A DNA stretch of 64,000 nt from positions 47,005 through 111,004 of the forward strand of contig JAIXXN010000012.1 in assembly GCA_027490725.1 (NCBI GenBank), given 5' to 3'. Below, one piece after another: positions 33,501 to 41,792 of the stretch. Below the pieces are notes generated by a model. The model worked only from the letters and a program-made list of their open reading frames with translations. It had not been told where the DNA came from and searched no databases. Origin of the DNA: Oxalobacteraceae bacterium (GTDB lineage Bacteria > Pseudomonadota > Gammaproteobacteria > Burkholderiales > Burkholderiaceae_D). Numbering within the stretch: the first letter of the stretch is position 1; every line of letters begins with the position of its first letter. Both the position numbers and the translations under genes were made by a program.

Positions 33501-35021
33501 GCCGCGTACGCCCAGCACCCCATTCAGGTCACCGGCAGGCAGGCGTGGTCCCAGTGCCGCCGGATCGAAATGCTGGCTGCGCAGGCTAAAGGCAAAGTCG
33601 CGCGGCGCCAGCATGGCAGCCTGTCCGCTGACGCTGATGCTGCCCCGCCGGGCCTGCAGGCGCGCCTGTTGCAGCTGGAATGCCGTGGCGGACAGACTGG
33701 CCTGAACATCGAACTGCAGATCCTTTTGTGCCAGTCTGGCGCTCAGGAGCTGCTGCGCCGCTTTGCCACTCAGGGTGATCTCCCCGGCCAGACGGGTGGC
33801 GTGCAGGCTGCTGTGCAGCTTCTGCAGATTTAACTGCTCGGTGTGCAGCGACAACTGCGCCGTGGCGGGGGCAGCTGGCTTGCTTTGCGCCGTATTCTGG
33901 CGCAGCAGTCCACTGCCGGTGAAGCGGCCTGCCGCACCGAGATCGATGAGTATCTCGTCCAGTGCGGCAGCTTGCAGCGTGCCGCCGAGTCGTGCTGCCA
34001 GGGTCCGCAGGGGCAGCGCTTGCTGGTCGATGCTGCCGCTCTTGCCACGGTTTTGCAGGGACAGCTTGCCGGACAGTTGCTGGCGGGTGTTCAGCGCTGC
34101 CTGTAGGTCCAGATCGAGCAGTGCTTGCGGCCAGCCTTCCTGCAGGCTGGCAGGGTCGATGCCACGCGCCTGCAGCGCGAGGCTGCGCAGCATCAGCGCG
34201 TCAAACGGGGTCAGGGTGGCCGTGGCGTCCAGCGTGGCGCTGTGCAGGCTACCCTGCGCTTTCAGGTTCAGGTTCGCCAGCGTGCCGCCGGCGTTGACGG
34301 CCAGGCTGGCGCCACTGCTATGTTTCAGGGTTGCCCGGCCTTGCAGCGGGTAGGGTGCTACGGCACTGAGTTCGAGTTCTGCGCCGAGCTGGCCGTAGTC
34401 GGTGCTGGCGGCAGCGTGGCGCACTTGCCAGCGCTGCCCATCGGCGTCGAGCTGGAAGCGTAGATTGCGCAGCACATTGCTGCTGCCGGCGTCGAGCAGC
34501 GTGAGCTGGTCGAGCCGGGCATCGGCCAGATGCAGGCTAAACGGTAAAGCCAGCGAGGCCGGCAGGGTGGCCGGCGCGGATGCTTTCAGGCTTTGCACGG
34601 TCAGCGTGGCGACGTGTAGTTCGCTGACGGCCAGACCGGCAGAAAAATACTGCAGTGGCGACCAGTTGATCGCAATCTGTCTGGCCGTGATGACGCTGTC
34701 CTCGCTGCGGTAGACCAGCTGGCCGATCTGCATGCGGTGGTAGAGCGAGCCACTGACGTCGCTGATGCTGATCTGGCCGCCGCTGGCCTGGGCAATGCGC
34801 TGCACCAGTTGCTGCAGCGTGGTTTCGCGCCCCAGCAGCCAGAGGGCTCCCGCCAGCAGTGTGAAGAGTAGTGCGCCAGCGATTAGCAGGCGGCGCAGCC
34901 AGCGACGCGGGGTGGCCACGCCAGACGCGCCGGGCGCCGCGGTGACAATCGCCGGAGCCGCCGCTTGGCCTGGCGTGTCGGGAGGCTGTCCCGTGCCGTC
35001 CGGAGGAAGGGATACGCTCAT
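30558..35021 (-). CDS. tamB: Translocation and assembly module subunit TamB
   Basis: A 1487-residue protein with one N-terminal membrane anchor (about residues 43-65, LLIAGALLFTLLAGALWLLG). It is followed by a very long beta-helical repeat region and a C-terminal DUF490/TamB domain. TamB-type proteins span the periplasm from inner to outer membrane and, with TamA, support outer membrane protein assembly and probably phospholipid transport. The C-terminal part has the usual LNILAVRHGPEG and LAWLVLGHG segments, ending in KLNPRITLQFQTGTNNALDVLYNW. Length is in the normal 1200-1500 range. Its ATG overlaps the stop of tamA by four bases, so the pair is co-translated. Confidence 0.95.
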   Translation of the reverse strand: MSVSLPPDGTGQPPDTPGQAAAPAIVTAAPGASGVATPRRWLRRLLIAGALLFTLLAGALWLLGRETTLQQLVQRIAQASGGQISISDVSGSLYHRMQIGQLVYRSEDSVITARQIAINWSPLQYFSAGLAVSELHVATLTVQSLKASAPATLPASLALPFSLHLADARLDQLTLLDAGSSNVLRNLRFQLDADGQRWQVRHAAASTDYGQLGAELELSAVAPYPLQGRATLKHSSGASLAVNAGGTLANLNLKAQGSLHSATLDATATLTPFDALMLRSLALQARGIDPASLQEGWPQALLDLDLQAALNTRQQLSGKLSLQNRGKSGSIDQQALPLRTLAARLGGTLQAAALDEILIDLGAAGRFTGSGLLRQNTAQSKPAAPATAQLSLHTEQLNLQKLHSSLHATRLAGEITLSGKAAQQLLSARLAQKDLQFDVQASLSATAFQLQQARLQARRGSISVSGQAAMLAPRDFAFSLRSQHFDPAALGPRLPAGDLNGVLGVRGKLAPAWQATASLDLQASKLAGHALTGNGELHADARHLSGVALRAQLAQNSASINGNFGAAGEQLRWRIDAPQLSALTPQLTGAATASGTVSGSLAAPRSNFELDASALALSAARHANPASRIHASGTLALSGKQRIPGLSLQGTLQQVDPAAFGSLQGGSIQAGFSAEARLTRDWRASLSMQLQPSTFGSAPLSGRAALQLDSTRLSNADIDLHLASMALTAKGSFGKTGDQLAWKLSAPQLNVLGPQFGGTLNAAGTLAGSSARPALGFSVDGAKLQLPGARQIASIRGSATLGSTDSSSDVPMLADLELSRLSSPDLILNRVRLQSSGSRSAHTLQLAASNADFDANLRLSGNWASDNWNGTLNTLQNRGRYAFTLAAPAALKLAVASGSGVAGLLHPQQIRLGAARIDLPEGSIRLDQLEKNGASWRSKGQAQGIPANYLAQLSPAWHDLVRSTLTLGGEWALALQAGATPALDGMLRVYREAGDLTITGTDLPQPLGLRLLDARADISDGNLRLQLGLDGSRAGQARFDASTRLVDGHLSENSRFTLNGSASIGSIAWLAPLAGQPGMEVDGTLKLNVAGSGSFAAPLLNGEVSGDKLLLNLPEQGIKLRNGQLLARINGDQLTLQSLNFDGAEGRASATGWLRYAESQASMNLKLTADKLEVLARPDRILVLSGSSTLTRDAQHFQLDGKFRAERASIELASENTPTLSDDVIVLRRGGSAPAKTPQGQPLNIDLEADLGDAFNLKGKGLNAQLAGTLRIRVSERRAPRVQGSIRVVSGTYAAYGKQLSIERGVINFSGAYDNPGLNILAVRHGPEGEAISDTNVEAGVEVRGTALAPVAKLVSTPNVSDSDKLAWLVLGHGIDNTGGNDMALLSAAAGALFGSGQGRLANALGVDELGVRQAAGSAAGSATGLQSTVVTVGKRLSARAYLSFEQGAGTATSLVKLKYKLNPRITLQFQTGTNNALDVLYNWAFD

Positions 35022-36895
35022 CAGAAAGTAAACCCTAGCGAGAAGTGCAAACGGTATTTGTGGACCGCGTGGCCATAGGCCATGTCGACGTTGATCGGGC
35101 CGACCGGACTTTTCCAGCGCGCGCCCAGCCCGTAACCGGCTTTCGGACGCAGGGTGCTGAGCGTATCGGCGGCATTGCCCAGATCATAGAAAACCGCCGC
35201 GCCCCACGTAGGCTGGAACCAGTGCTGGTATTCGGCGCTGGCGGTGCCCAGATAGCGCCCGCCTGTGATGGCATCGCCGACCCGCAGGCCGAGCTCCTGA
35301 AAGGCGTAGCCGCGCACCGACTGATCGCCACCGGCGCGGAACAGGTAGACCGCCGGTACGCCATTTTTACTGCGCGACGCCAGCACGCCCGCTTCGGCGC
35401 GCAGGATCAGCTTATCGCTGCTGCCCAGCGGCGCGTACAGCACGCCGCGCGCATAGCCGCGCACAAAGGCTTCATCGGTCAGCAGCGGCAGCAGGGCACC
35501 ACCGAGTTGCGCGTTCAGGGCATAGCCGCGGCTGGGGAAGAGCAGGTTATCGAGTTTGCGCCAGGTGACGCCGTAGGTGAGCGGCAGACTTTTACTGGTG
35601 CTCGAGGGCGTGCCATCCACGGTTTTGGTTTCGGTCAGCAGTTCCAGCGACAGATTGCGTTCGAGCAGCGGGGTGCCCCAGCTGCGTTTGGCGGCCACAC
35701 TGGCCACGCTGGTGATTTCTCCGGCGATGTCGCTGCGTTCGAAGGCGGCGCCGAGGCTATCGTTATAGCCCTGTGCCGTGGTGGGGAAGTACAGTGTGCT
35801 ATGCGCTGACTGCTTCTTGGTTTCCATGGTCACGGCGCTTTTCATGCGCAGGCCGAACACCGACAGGTCGTCGTAGGTGAGCGAGGCACGATTGCCGGTA
35901 TTGGTACTGAAACCCAGACCGGCGCTGACATTGCGCTGTTTGTTTTCGACCACCCGCACCAGCAGCGGTAGCGCGGGCATGCTGGCCTTGTCGGGCGCTG
36001 TCGCTGCTGCGCCGGATGCCAGCTGTTCGCTGAGCAGGGCGCTGCTGTCGGCACTCACTTCCACGCTGCTGAAGTAGCCGCTGTCCTGCAGGCGGGTTTG
36101 GTAGGTTTGCAGTGCCGCCTCGTTGTAATAGTCGCCCGGCTGGATCGGGTTCAGATTGCTCACCACCGAGGGCGGATAGCGCTTCAGTCCTTCGATGCGC
36201 AGTTCGCCAAAGCGTAGCTCCGGGCCGCTATCGAGTACCACGCGCAGTAGCGCCAGATGCTGGTCCGGGTCCACGGTGGCGCTGCTGTCGCTGATCTGGG
36301 CGCGCGGGCAGCGGCTCTGCACCACCTGCCGCAGCAAGCCCCGCTTGGCCTGTTCCCAGTCGTTCTGGCGGAAGATGTCGCCCTGTTTGAGCAACCAGCT
36401 GGCCTTCAGCGCGGCCGGATCGAACTGCTGATCGGCCGTCAGGCCCGCTGCCGGGCTAAAGCCTTCCAGGATCAGTTCGACGTCGCCGACCCGTACCGGT
36501 TCGCCCGGGGTGACGCGCAACTGTACGCTGGGGGTGTCGCCATCGCGTTCCAGCGTGGCGCTGATCTCGGGCGCGTAATAGCCTTCGGTGGCCACCAGCG
36601 TGCGGATCTGTTCGGGCGCGCCGCGCACCAGGCGCTGCAACTGTTCCAGATCCATGCGCGGACTGTCGCTGAAGCGCTGCAGGTCGAGATTCTGCTCCAG
36701 CAGGGTCGCCAGCGGCGCCGGCGCGGTGATCCGCACGGTGTAATGCAGTCCCTGCGCAAAGGCCTGCGGCGCGCTGCACAGTAGGGCGCACAACAGCGCA
36801 GACCCCGCATATGCGGGCCGATAAGCCACTTTTGCCACAACTTGTGCCAAAATTCGTGATCCTGCCGATAATTTTGCGGGCAATGCCGGTAGCAT
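35021..36895 (-). CDS. tamA: Autotransporter assembly complex outer-membrane protein TamA
   Basis: A 624-residue Omp85-family protein. A long N-terminus with a signal peptide ends near APQAFAQG (about residue 48). Three POTRA-like domains follow (about 50-320; GYYAPEISATLERDGDTPSVQLRVTPGEPVRVG is typical). A 16-stranded barrel comes next, with the VRGYAFQELG-type L6 motif and the DMAYG..KYRLHFSLGFTF terminal strand ending in aromatic F, the signal for insertion by BAM. It is the first gene of the tamA-tamB operon and is divergent from queC across ~107 bp. The POTRA count is estimated by length. Confidence 0.95.
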   Translation of the reverse strand: MLPALPAKLSAGSRILAQVVAKVAYRPAYAGSALLCALLCSAPQAFAQGLHYTVRITAPAPLATLLEQNLDLQRFSDSPRMDLEQLQRLVRGAPEQIRTLVATEGYYAPEISATLERDGDTPSVQLRVTPGEPVRVGDVELILEGFSPAAGLTADQQFDPAALKASWLLKQGDIFRQNDWEQAKRGLLRQVVQSRCPRAQISDSSATVDPDQHLALLRVVLDSGPELRFGELRIEGLKRYPPSVVSNLNPIQPGDYYNEAALQTYQTRLQDSGYFSSVEVSADSSALLSEQLASGAAATAPDKASMPALPLLVRVVENKQRNVSAGLGFSTNTGNRASLTYDDLSVFGLRMKSAVTMETKKQSAHSTLYFPTTAQGYNDSLGAAFERSDIAGEITSVASVAAKRSWGTPLLERNLSLELLTETKTVDGTPSSTSKSLPLTYGVTWRKLDNLLFPSRGYALNAQLGGALLPLLTDEAFVRGYARGVLYAPLGSSDKLILRAEAGVLASRSKNGVPAVYLFRAGGDQSVRGYAFQELGLRVGDAITGGRYLGTASAEYQHWFQPTWGAAVFYDLGNAADTLSTLRPKAGYGLGARWKSPVGPINVDMAYGHAVHKYRLHFSLGFTF

Positions 36896-37002
36896 GAGAC
36901 TCCAGGAGGGGTAAAGCAGAATGCCATGTTACCGGATTGCCCCGATTGATGGCGTACTTAATAACCTTGCATACGCTTGCGAGCACTTGAAAGAACACTG
37001 TA

Positions 37003-37710
37003 ATGCTGTCTACCGATACCGCCCTGGTCCTGTTTAGCGGGGGGCAGGACTCCACCACCTGTCTGGCCTGGGCCTTGAAACATTATGCGCGCGTGGAAAC
37101 CATAGGCTTTGACTATGGCCAGCGCCATGCCATCGAACTGACGGTGCGCCCGACTGTGCGTGAGCGCCTGCGCGCCCACTCGCCGCTGTGGGCCGAGCGA
37201 CTGGGCGAAGATCATATGATCGACCTGTCGCTGCTGAAGGATATCGCCCAGACCGCGATGACCCACGATATCGCCATCGAAACCCAGGCCAATGGTTTGC
37301 CCAATACCTTTGTCCCGGGGCGTAATCTGCTGTTCATGACGGTGGCGGCGACGGTGGCATACCGGCGCGGCCTGTCAGTGCTGGTGGGCGGCATGTGCGA
37401 GACGGATTTTTCCGGTTACCCCGACTGCCGTGACGACACCATGAAAGCCTTGCAGGTGGCCCTGAATCTGGGCATGGATAGCCGTTACAAGCTGGAGACG
37501 CCGCTGATGTGGCGCGACAAGCGCCAGACCTGGGAACTGGCCCATGAACTGGGCGGTAGCGCGCTGGTCGACCTGATCCGCGAAGGCACCCACACCTGCT
37601 ATCTGGGCGAGCGCGGCGCGCTGCATGACTGGGGCTATGGCTGCGGCACTTGCCCTGCCTGCGAATTGCGTGCCCGTGGTTACCAGCAGTACGCCGCTGG
37701 CGCCGTGTAA
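37003..37710 (+). CDS. queC: 7-cyano-7-deazaguanine synthase
   Basis: A 235-residue enzyme that converts 7-carboxy-7-deazaguanine to preQ0 with ATP and ammonia in queuosine synthesis. The PP-loop SGGQDST (residues 12-18) binds [11 protein letters not shown] and PGRNLLFM are family blocks, and the C-terminal CYLGERG...[13 protein letters not shown] holds the four zinc-binding cysteines. Length is normal. No queD/queE gene adjoins, and no preQ1 riboswitch was recognised in the 107-bp upstream gap. The ATG of the following c-di-GMP gene starts at the base after its stop, an unusual coupling with an unrelated function. Confidence 0.97.
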   Translation: MLSTDTALVLFSGGQDSTTCLAWALKHYARVETIGFDYGQRHAIELTVRPTVRERLRAHSPLWAERLGEDHMIDLSLLKDIAQTAMTHDIAIETQANGLPNTFVPGRNLLFMTVAATVAYRRGLSVLVGGMCETDFSGYPDCRDDTMKALQVALNLGMDSRYKLETPLMWRDKRQTWELAHELGGSALVDLIREGTHTCYLGERGALHDWGYGCGTCPACELRARGYQQYAAGAV

Positions 37711-40707
37711 ATGAAGCTGCGGCTACGCCAGCGATTGCAGCACGTGCTATCACCGCACGTGCTGGCGACGCTGGTGCTAGCCGCCTGTCTGGGGGCCACG
37801 GCCGCGCTGTGGCAGGGCGCGCGCAGCGATGCCGAACACGAAGCCCGTAATGACTTCGCGATCCGGGTGCGCGAGCTGGTCAACCATCTGGACCTGCGCA
37901 TGCAGACCTATGCGCAGGTGCTGTATGGTGTGCAGGGCCTGTTTGTCAGTTCCGATCAGGTTAGTGCTGCCGAATTTCACACCTATCTCGATGGCCAGCA
38001 CCTGCAGCAGCATTTTCCCGGGATTCAGGGTGTCGGCTATATGGCCCGGCTGGTGCCGCAGCAGCTCGACGCCCACGTAGCGCAACTGCGCCGCAGCGGG
38101 ATGGTGGGCTACCGCGTGCATCCGGCCGGCGCGCGCGACTGGTATGCCGCGATCACCTATCTGGAACCATCCACCGGGAGTAACGCACGCGCGATAGGCT
38201 ACGATCCCGCTTCCGATCCCGTGCGCCGCGCGACGCTGGAGCAGGCGCGCGATACCGGCCAGCCGGCATTGAGCGCGCGCATCCGGCTGGTGCAGGAGCA
38301 CGAGCAGGAAGCGCCGGTGCAGGCCGGCTTCCTGATGGTCTTGCCGCTGTACCGGCATGGCGAACCCACCGGCACGCTGGCCGAGCGCCGCGCCGCCATC
38401 CGCGGCTGGGTGTATGCACCATTCCGCTTGCAGGATCTGATGACGGGGCTGGGCGGCCTGCATGCGGCCGGACTGGATGTGGAAATCTATGACGGCAGCA
38501 CGGTCAGCGCGGCGACCCGCATGTATGACAGCCAGCCCGACGGGATGGCGCGCTCGCATAGCAGCGCGCAGCAGTTCGCCATCGGTGGCCGGGTCTGGAC
38601 ACTGCAGATTGGTGCCATACCTTCCGGCGCCGCAGCGACCAGCAAGGCCACCCTGATCGGTCTGACTGGCACGCTGTTTAGTGTCGTGCTGGCAGCGCTG
38701 ACTTTCCAGCTGGCGCATAGCCGGGTGCGGGCGCGCGCTGCCCAGCGCTACGCAGAAACGCTGGCCAGTGAGCTCGGTGAGCGTGAACAGGTGCTGCTGG
38801 CGCTGGCCAGTGACGAGCAGCGCAGTCAGGCCACCTTGCGCAGTATTCTTGATTCGACCATGGATGGCATTCTGGTGGCCGACCTACAGGGCGGCATCCT
38901 GAATGTAAACCGGCGTCTGCGCGAATTGTGGCATTTGCCGGATCATCTGGACTGGCAGAGCGATGGCGCGGCCTTGCTGGCGCACATGGCGCAGCACCTA
39001 CGGCTGCCGGTACAGGCGCCCTTGCTGACGCCCGCCGCATCCGGTTTGCCCGGCTGGCCGGCCGGTGGCGAACTGGCCTTGCTACAGTTGCGCGATGGCC
39101 GCGTGATCGAACAGCATAGTCGCAGCCTGCAACTGGGCAGTATGGCGGCGCGCCTGTATTCATTCCGCGATATCACCGAGCGCACCCGCGCCAGCCAGCG
39201 CGAACAGACCCGCCGGCAGGTGCTGGAACTGCTGTCGACGGGGGCGCCCTTGCAGACCATCCTCGAGAGTGTGGTGCGCGGTGTCGAGACGGGCAACGAA
39301 GAGATGCTGTGCAGCGTGCTGCTGCGCGAAGGCGATGAGCAACACCTGCGGGTGGGGGCGGCACCCAGTCTGCCGGTAGCGTTTAGCGCGGCGGTGCACG
39401 CCCAGGCTTTGCACGATATGTCGGGCCCCTGCAGTCAGGCAGTGCAGCAGGGGCGGCGGGTGATCATTGCCGATATTGCCGCGCTGAGCGCTAGCGCGGG
39501 GGGCGCTGACTATCGCAGCCAGGCATTGCAAGCCGGGCTGCGTTCCTGCTGGGCCGAACCGATCTTCGGCGCCAGCGGCAAGGTGCTGGGTGCGTTTGCG
39601 ATCTATCACCGTGAAGCGCGTCTGCCGAGCATGGCGCATATCACCCTGATCGAGCAGGCCGCGCAACTGGCCGGCATCGCCATCGAGCAAGCCAGCGCCG
39701 CGCTCGCCCTGCGGGTTGGCGAAGCGCGCTTCCGCAGTCTGTACGACCATGCCCCGGTGGCGCTGTGGGAGCAGGACTGGTCGGCCGTGCGGCTGGCGCT
39801 GGAACAACTCGATCTGTCCGGCATCGATGATCTGGCCAGCTATCTGCAGGCAAACCCGGCGCAACTCGACTATCTGGCGGGGCTGGTACGCATCGTCGAT
39901 GTCAACGCCGCCGGGCTGGCCCAAGTGGCGGCACGGGCCGACCGGCAGGATCTGGCGCAACTGACACTGGCGCAGATTTTCGACAGCAGCGCCATGCCGA
40001 ATTTTGCGCTGGCGCTGGCTGCCCTGGCGCGCGGCCAGCATATCTTCAGTTGCGAAGGCAGCTTCCGCCGGCTGGACGGGGTGGCACGGCGCAATGAACT
40101 GACGCTGCTGGTGATGCCCGGCCATCACCACAGTCTGGATTTCCTGATCGTCTCGACGCTCGACACCACCGAGCGGCGCCGCATGCACGACGAGCTGCAG
40201 CTGCTGGCCACCACGGATGCGCTAACCGGCTTGCCGAACCGGCGCGAGTTCATGCGCCGCCTCGAAGAGGAACAGAGCCGCGTGCAGCGCGCCCCGCAAC
40301 AGGGCGCCTGTGTGCTGCTGCTCGATGTCGACCATTTCAAACGTATCAATGATGAATACGGACATGCGGCCGGCGATCAGGTGCTGCAGCAACTGGCCGA
40401 CCGGATGAATGCGGGGCGCCGGAAAATCGATATGCTGGGACGCATCGGCGGCGAAGAATTTGCCATCCTGCTGCCCGCCACGACGCCGGCCGCTGCCGCC
40501 CTGACGGCCGAACGCTTGCGGGCCTGGGTGGCCGAAGCGCCGATGCACTTGCCGGATGGTGTGGCGCTCGAGGTGACGGTGAGTATCGGACTGGCGCCAC
40601 TCGATCCTGCCGATGCCGAGGGCGCGCATGCTTTGAGCCGGGCCGATCAGGCGCTGTATGCGGCCAAGCGGGCTGGCCGTAACCGGGTGCTGACGGCGCC
40701 GCTATAA
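37711..40707 (+). CDS. Membrane-bound diguanylate cyclase with CHASE, PAS and GAF domains
   Basis: A 998-residue sensor enzyme. Membrane helix 1 is at about 17-32. A periplasmic CHASE domain follows (about 45-290; includes FPGIQGVGYMARL and AITYLEPSTGSNARAIGYD), then a second membrane helix near 312-332. Cytoplasmic PAS (from ~370), GAF (~500-660) and another PAS-like segment (~670-820) precede the C-terminal GGDEF domain. The active site is GGEEF near 913, with an RKID I-site five residues before it, so activity with product inhibition is expected. CHASE domains sense small extracellular ligands such as adenine derivatives or short peptides. It follows queC with no intergenic base. Confidence 0.9.
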   Translation: MKLRLRQRLQHVLSPHVLATLVLAACLGATAALWQGARSDAEHEARNDFAIRVRELVNHLDLRMQTYAQVLYGVQGLFVSSDQVSAAEFHTYLDGQHLQQHFPGIQGVGYMARLVPQQLDAHVAQLRRSGMVGYRVHPAGARDWYAAITYLEPSTGSNARAIGYDPASDPVRRATLEQARDTGQPALSARIRLVQEHEQEAPVQAGFLMVLPLYRHGEPTGTLAERRAAIRGWVYAPFRLQDLMTGLGGLHAAGLDVEIYDGSTVSAATRMYDSQPDGMARSHSSAQQFAIGGRVWTLQIGAIPSGAAATSKATLIGLTGTLFSVVLAALTFQLAHSRVRARAAQRYAETLASELGEREQVLLALASDEQRSQATLRSILDSTMDGILVADLQGGILNVNRRLRELWHLPDHLDWQSDGAALLAHMAQHLRLPVQAPLLTPAASGLPGWPAGGELALLQLRDGRVIEQHSRSLQLGSMAARLYSFRDITERTRASQREQTRRQVLELLSTGAPLQTILESVVRGVETGNEEMLCSVLLREGDEQHLRVGAAPSLPVAFSAAVHAQALHDMSGPCSQAVQQGRRVIIADIAALSASAGGADYRSQALQAGLRSCWAEPIFGASGKVLGAFAIYHREARLPSMAHITLIEQAAQLAGIAIEQASAALALRVGEARFRSLYDHAPVALWEQDWSAVRLALEQLDLSGIDDLASYLQANPAQLDYLAGLVRIVDVNAAGLAQVAARADRQDLAQLTLAQIFDSSAMPNFALALAALARGQHIFSCEGSFRRLDGVARRNELTLLVMPGHHHSLDFLIVSTLDTTERRRMHDELQLLATTDALTGLPNRREFMRRLEEEQSRVQRAPQQGACVLLLDVDHFKRINDEYGHAAGDQVLQQLADRMNAGRRKIDMLGRIGGEEFAILLPATTPAAAALTAERLRAWVAEAPMHLPDGVALEVTVSIGLAPLDPADAEGAHALSRADQALYAAKRAGRNRVLTAPL

Positions 40708-40780
40708 GGCGGATCGGCCGGGAGTGTGAGTCCCTGCCGCTTCCGGTTGAAACGGGGTGGTGCTGAGTGCGACTGTCCGA

Positions 40781-41170
40781 TTAGACGGCTTGATCAAGTG
40801 CCAGATGCTGGCGACGCTGGCGGCGATTGCGCATGAAGTAGTAGATGGCGACCACGATCATCAGGGGCAGCAGCAGTGGTGCCACGGCGGTGATGCAGAC
40901 CATCGCCAGCAAGGCCATGCCACCGACCAGCAATACCCCCAGACCGGCGAACAGTACCCCGAGGAACACCGCTACGCCGACGCACACAACGGCCGCAATG
41001 GCCATGCCGCCACTGGCAAACAGCACACCCAGCACGGCGCCCATCGGGCCGTCAATCTGGTCGCCATCGATGTTGACGTTGATGCCGTCACCGATCAGAA
41101 CCTGCCATATGGAAATGGCCAAGAAGGTGCAGATGGTGGCAATAAACAGAAATTTGGCAGTGCTTTTCAT
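40781..41170 (-). CDS. Small membrane protein of unknown function
   Basis: A 129-residue hydrophobic protein. An N-terminal helix (KFLFIATICTFLAISIWQVL) may be a signal anchor. A short polar loop rich in Asp/Asn (GDGINVNIDGDQIDG) follows, then two or three long Ala/Val/Gly-rich membrane helices and a basic C-terminal tail (RNRRQRRQHLALDQAV). No known family was recognised. Convergent with the CHASE-GGDEF gene and divergent from the small gene at 41380. It probably sits in the inner membrane. Confidence 0.7.
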   Translation of the reverse strand: MKSTAKFLFIATICTFLAISIWQVLIGDGINVNIDGDQIDGPMGAVLGVLFASGGMAIAAVVCVGVAVFLGVLFAGLGVLLVGGMALLAMVCITAVAPLLLPLMIVVAIYYFMRNRRQRRQHLALDQAV

Positions 41171-41319
41171 GATGGACCCCTATGGTTGCGTGTGTGCTCA
41201 GTGTTGTTCTTGTTTGCCGTCTGGCATGGTTGAACTGTACGCGGCAGCCCGCAGCGTCGCTAGCGATGTGCGACAAAGTGGCGATTTGGCGGGATGAACT
41301 GCAGCCAGGCGGTGGCGCC

Positions 41320-41347
41320 TTGCATTAGGTGCTTGCCGGCCTATACT
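41320..41347 (+). promoter_or_regulatory. Predicted sigma-70 promoter
   Basis: TTGCAT (41320-41325) and TATACT (41342-41347) are separated by 16 bp, about 33 bp upstream of the ATG at 41380. The -10 element runs into the palindrome at 41343-41366. Confidence 0.55.
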
Positions 41348-41366
41348 GAAATTTCGGTTTCAGTAT
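41343..41366. promoter_or_regulatory. Perfect 9-bp inverted repeat overlapping the -10 element
   Basis: ATACTGAAA (41343-41351) and TTTCAGTAT (41358-41366) form a perfect palindrome around the six bases TTTCGG. It covers the predicted -10 and transcription start and ends at the ribosome-binding site. It looks like a repressor operator for a dimeric regulator, or a 5' hairpin in the mRNA. Confidence 0.6.
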
Positions 41367-41379
41367 GGAGGACAGCATC

Positions 41380-41679
41380 ATGGTTGCAGTCGAGCGAGTG
41401 CGGGCGGTCTGGCGGTGCATGCGGCACCTGTCCGGTGGCGGGCCTAAGAGTCCGCCGTCGGCGCCGCCAGCGATCCCGCCTATCATCATTAACCCATACA
41501 CCTACCAGACGCCGCAGCCTGCCATCGACCCGCGTGTGACGCCCTTGCGGCCGCCGCCGCAGCCACCCGGACAGCCGTGTATTGCGCTACGTCGCACAGC
41601 GCGGCAAGCAGGGCAGGGGGAGCGCAGCAGGGGGCGCAGGGCTAGCCCTGGCGGATCAGTCGGGGCAGCGGTCGGCTAG
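41380..41679 (+). CDS. Small proline-rich basic protein
   Basis: A 99-residue reading frame with a strong GGAGGA ribosome-binding site (41367-41372) 7 bp before ATG 41380. The first 25 residues are helical and basic (VAVERVRAVWRCMRHL). A proline-rich middle (PPSAPPAIPPIIINPYTYQTP, then PLRPPPQPPG) follows, and the end is Arg/Gly-rich and disordered. No signal peptide or known family was recognised. A promoter with an overlapping palindrome lies just upstream, which supports it as a real regulated gene. The end of the frame after residue ~65 is less convincing. Confidence 0.55.
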   Translation: MVAVERVRAVWRCMRHLSGGGPKSPPSAPPAIPPIIINPYTYQTPQPAIDPRVTPLRPPPQPPGQPCIALRRTARQAGQGERSRGRRASPGGSVGAAVG

Positions 41680-41699
41680 GCAGTCGGGAAAGTGGTAGG

Positions 41700-41753
41700 T
41701 AAAAAGAACGGGGCCGGCGCGGCTTTCCTGTGCTGGAAAACCGCGCCGGCCCC
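41700..41753 (-). terminator. Strong rho-independent terminator for the PEP-CTERM gene
   Basis: Perfect 13-bp arms GGGGCCGGCGCGG (41710-41722) and CCGCGCCGGCCCC (41741-41753) with an 18-base loop. On the minus strand the stem is followed by TTCTTTTT, as expected for termination of the gene at 41793-42455. Confidence 0.9.
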
Positions 41754-41792
41754 GGGGCGATGGCAGCCCGGATATTCCGGGCTTGCTGTGTA

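Noticed and set aside
36896..37002. preQ1 riboswitch before queC
   Set aside because: The 107-bp gap was read for the short H-type pseudoknot with an A-rich tail; no convincing match was seen.
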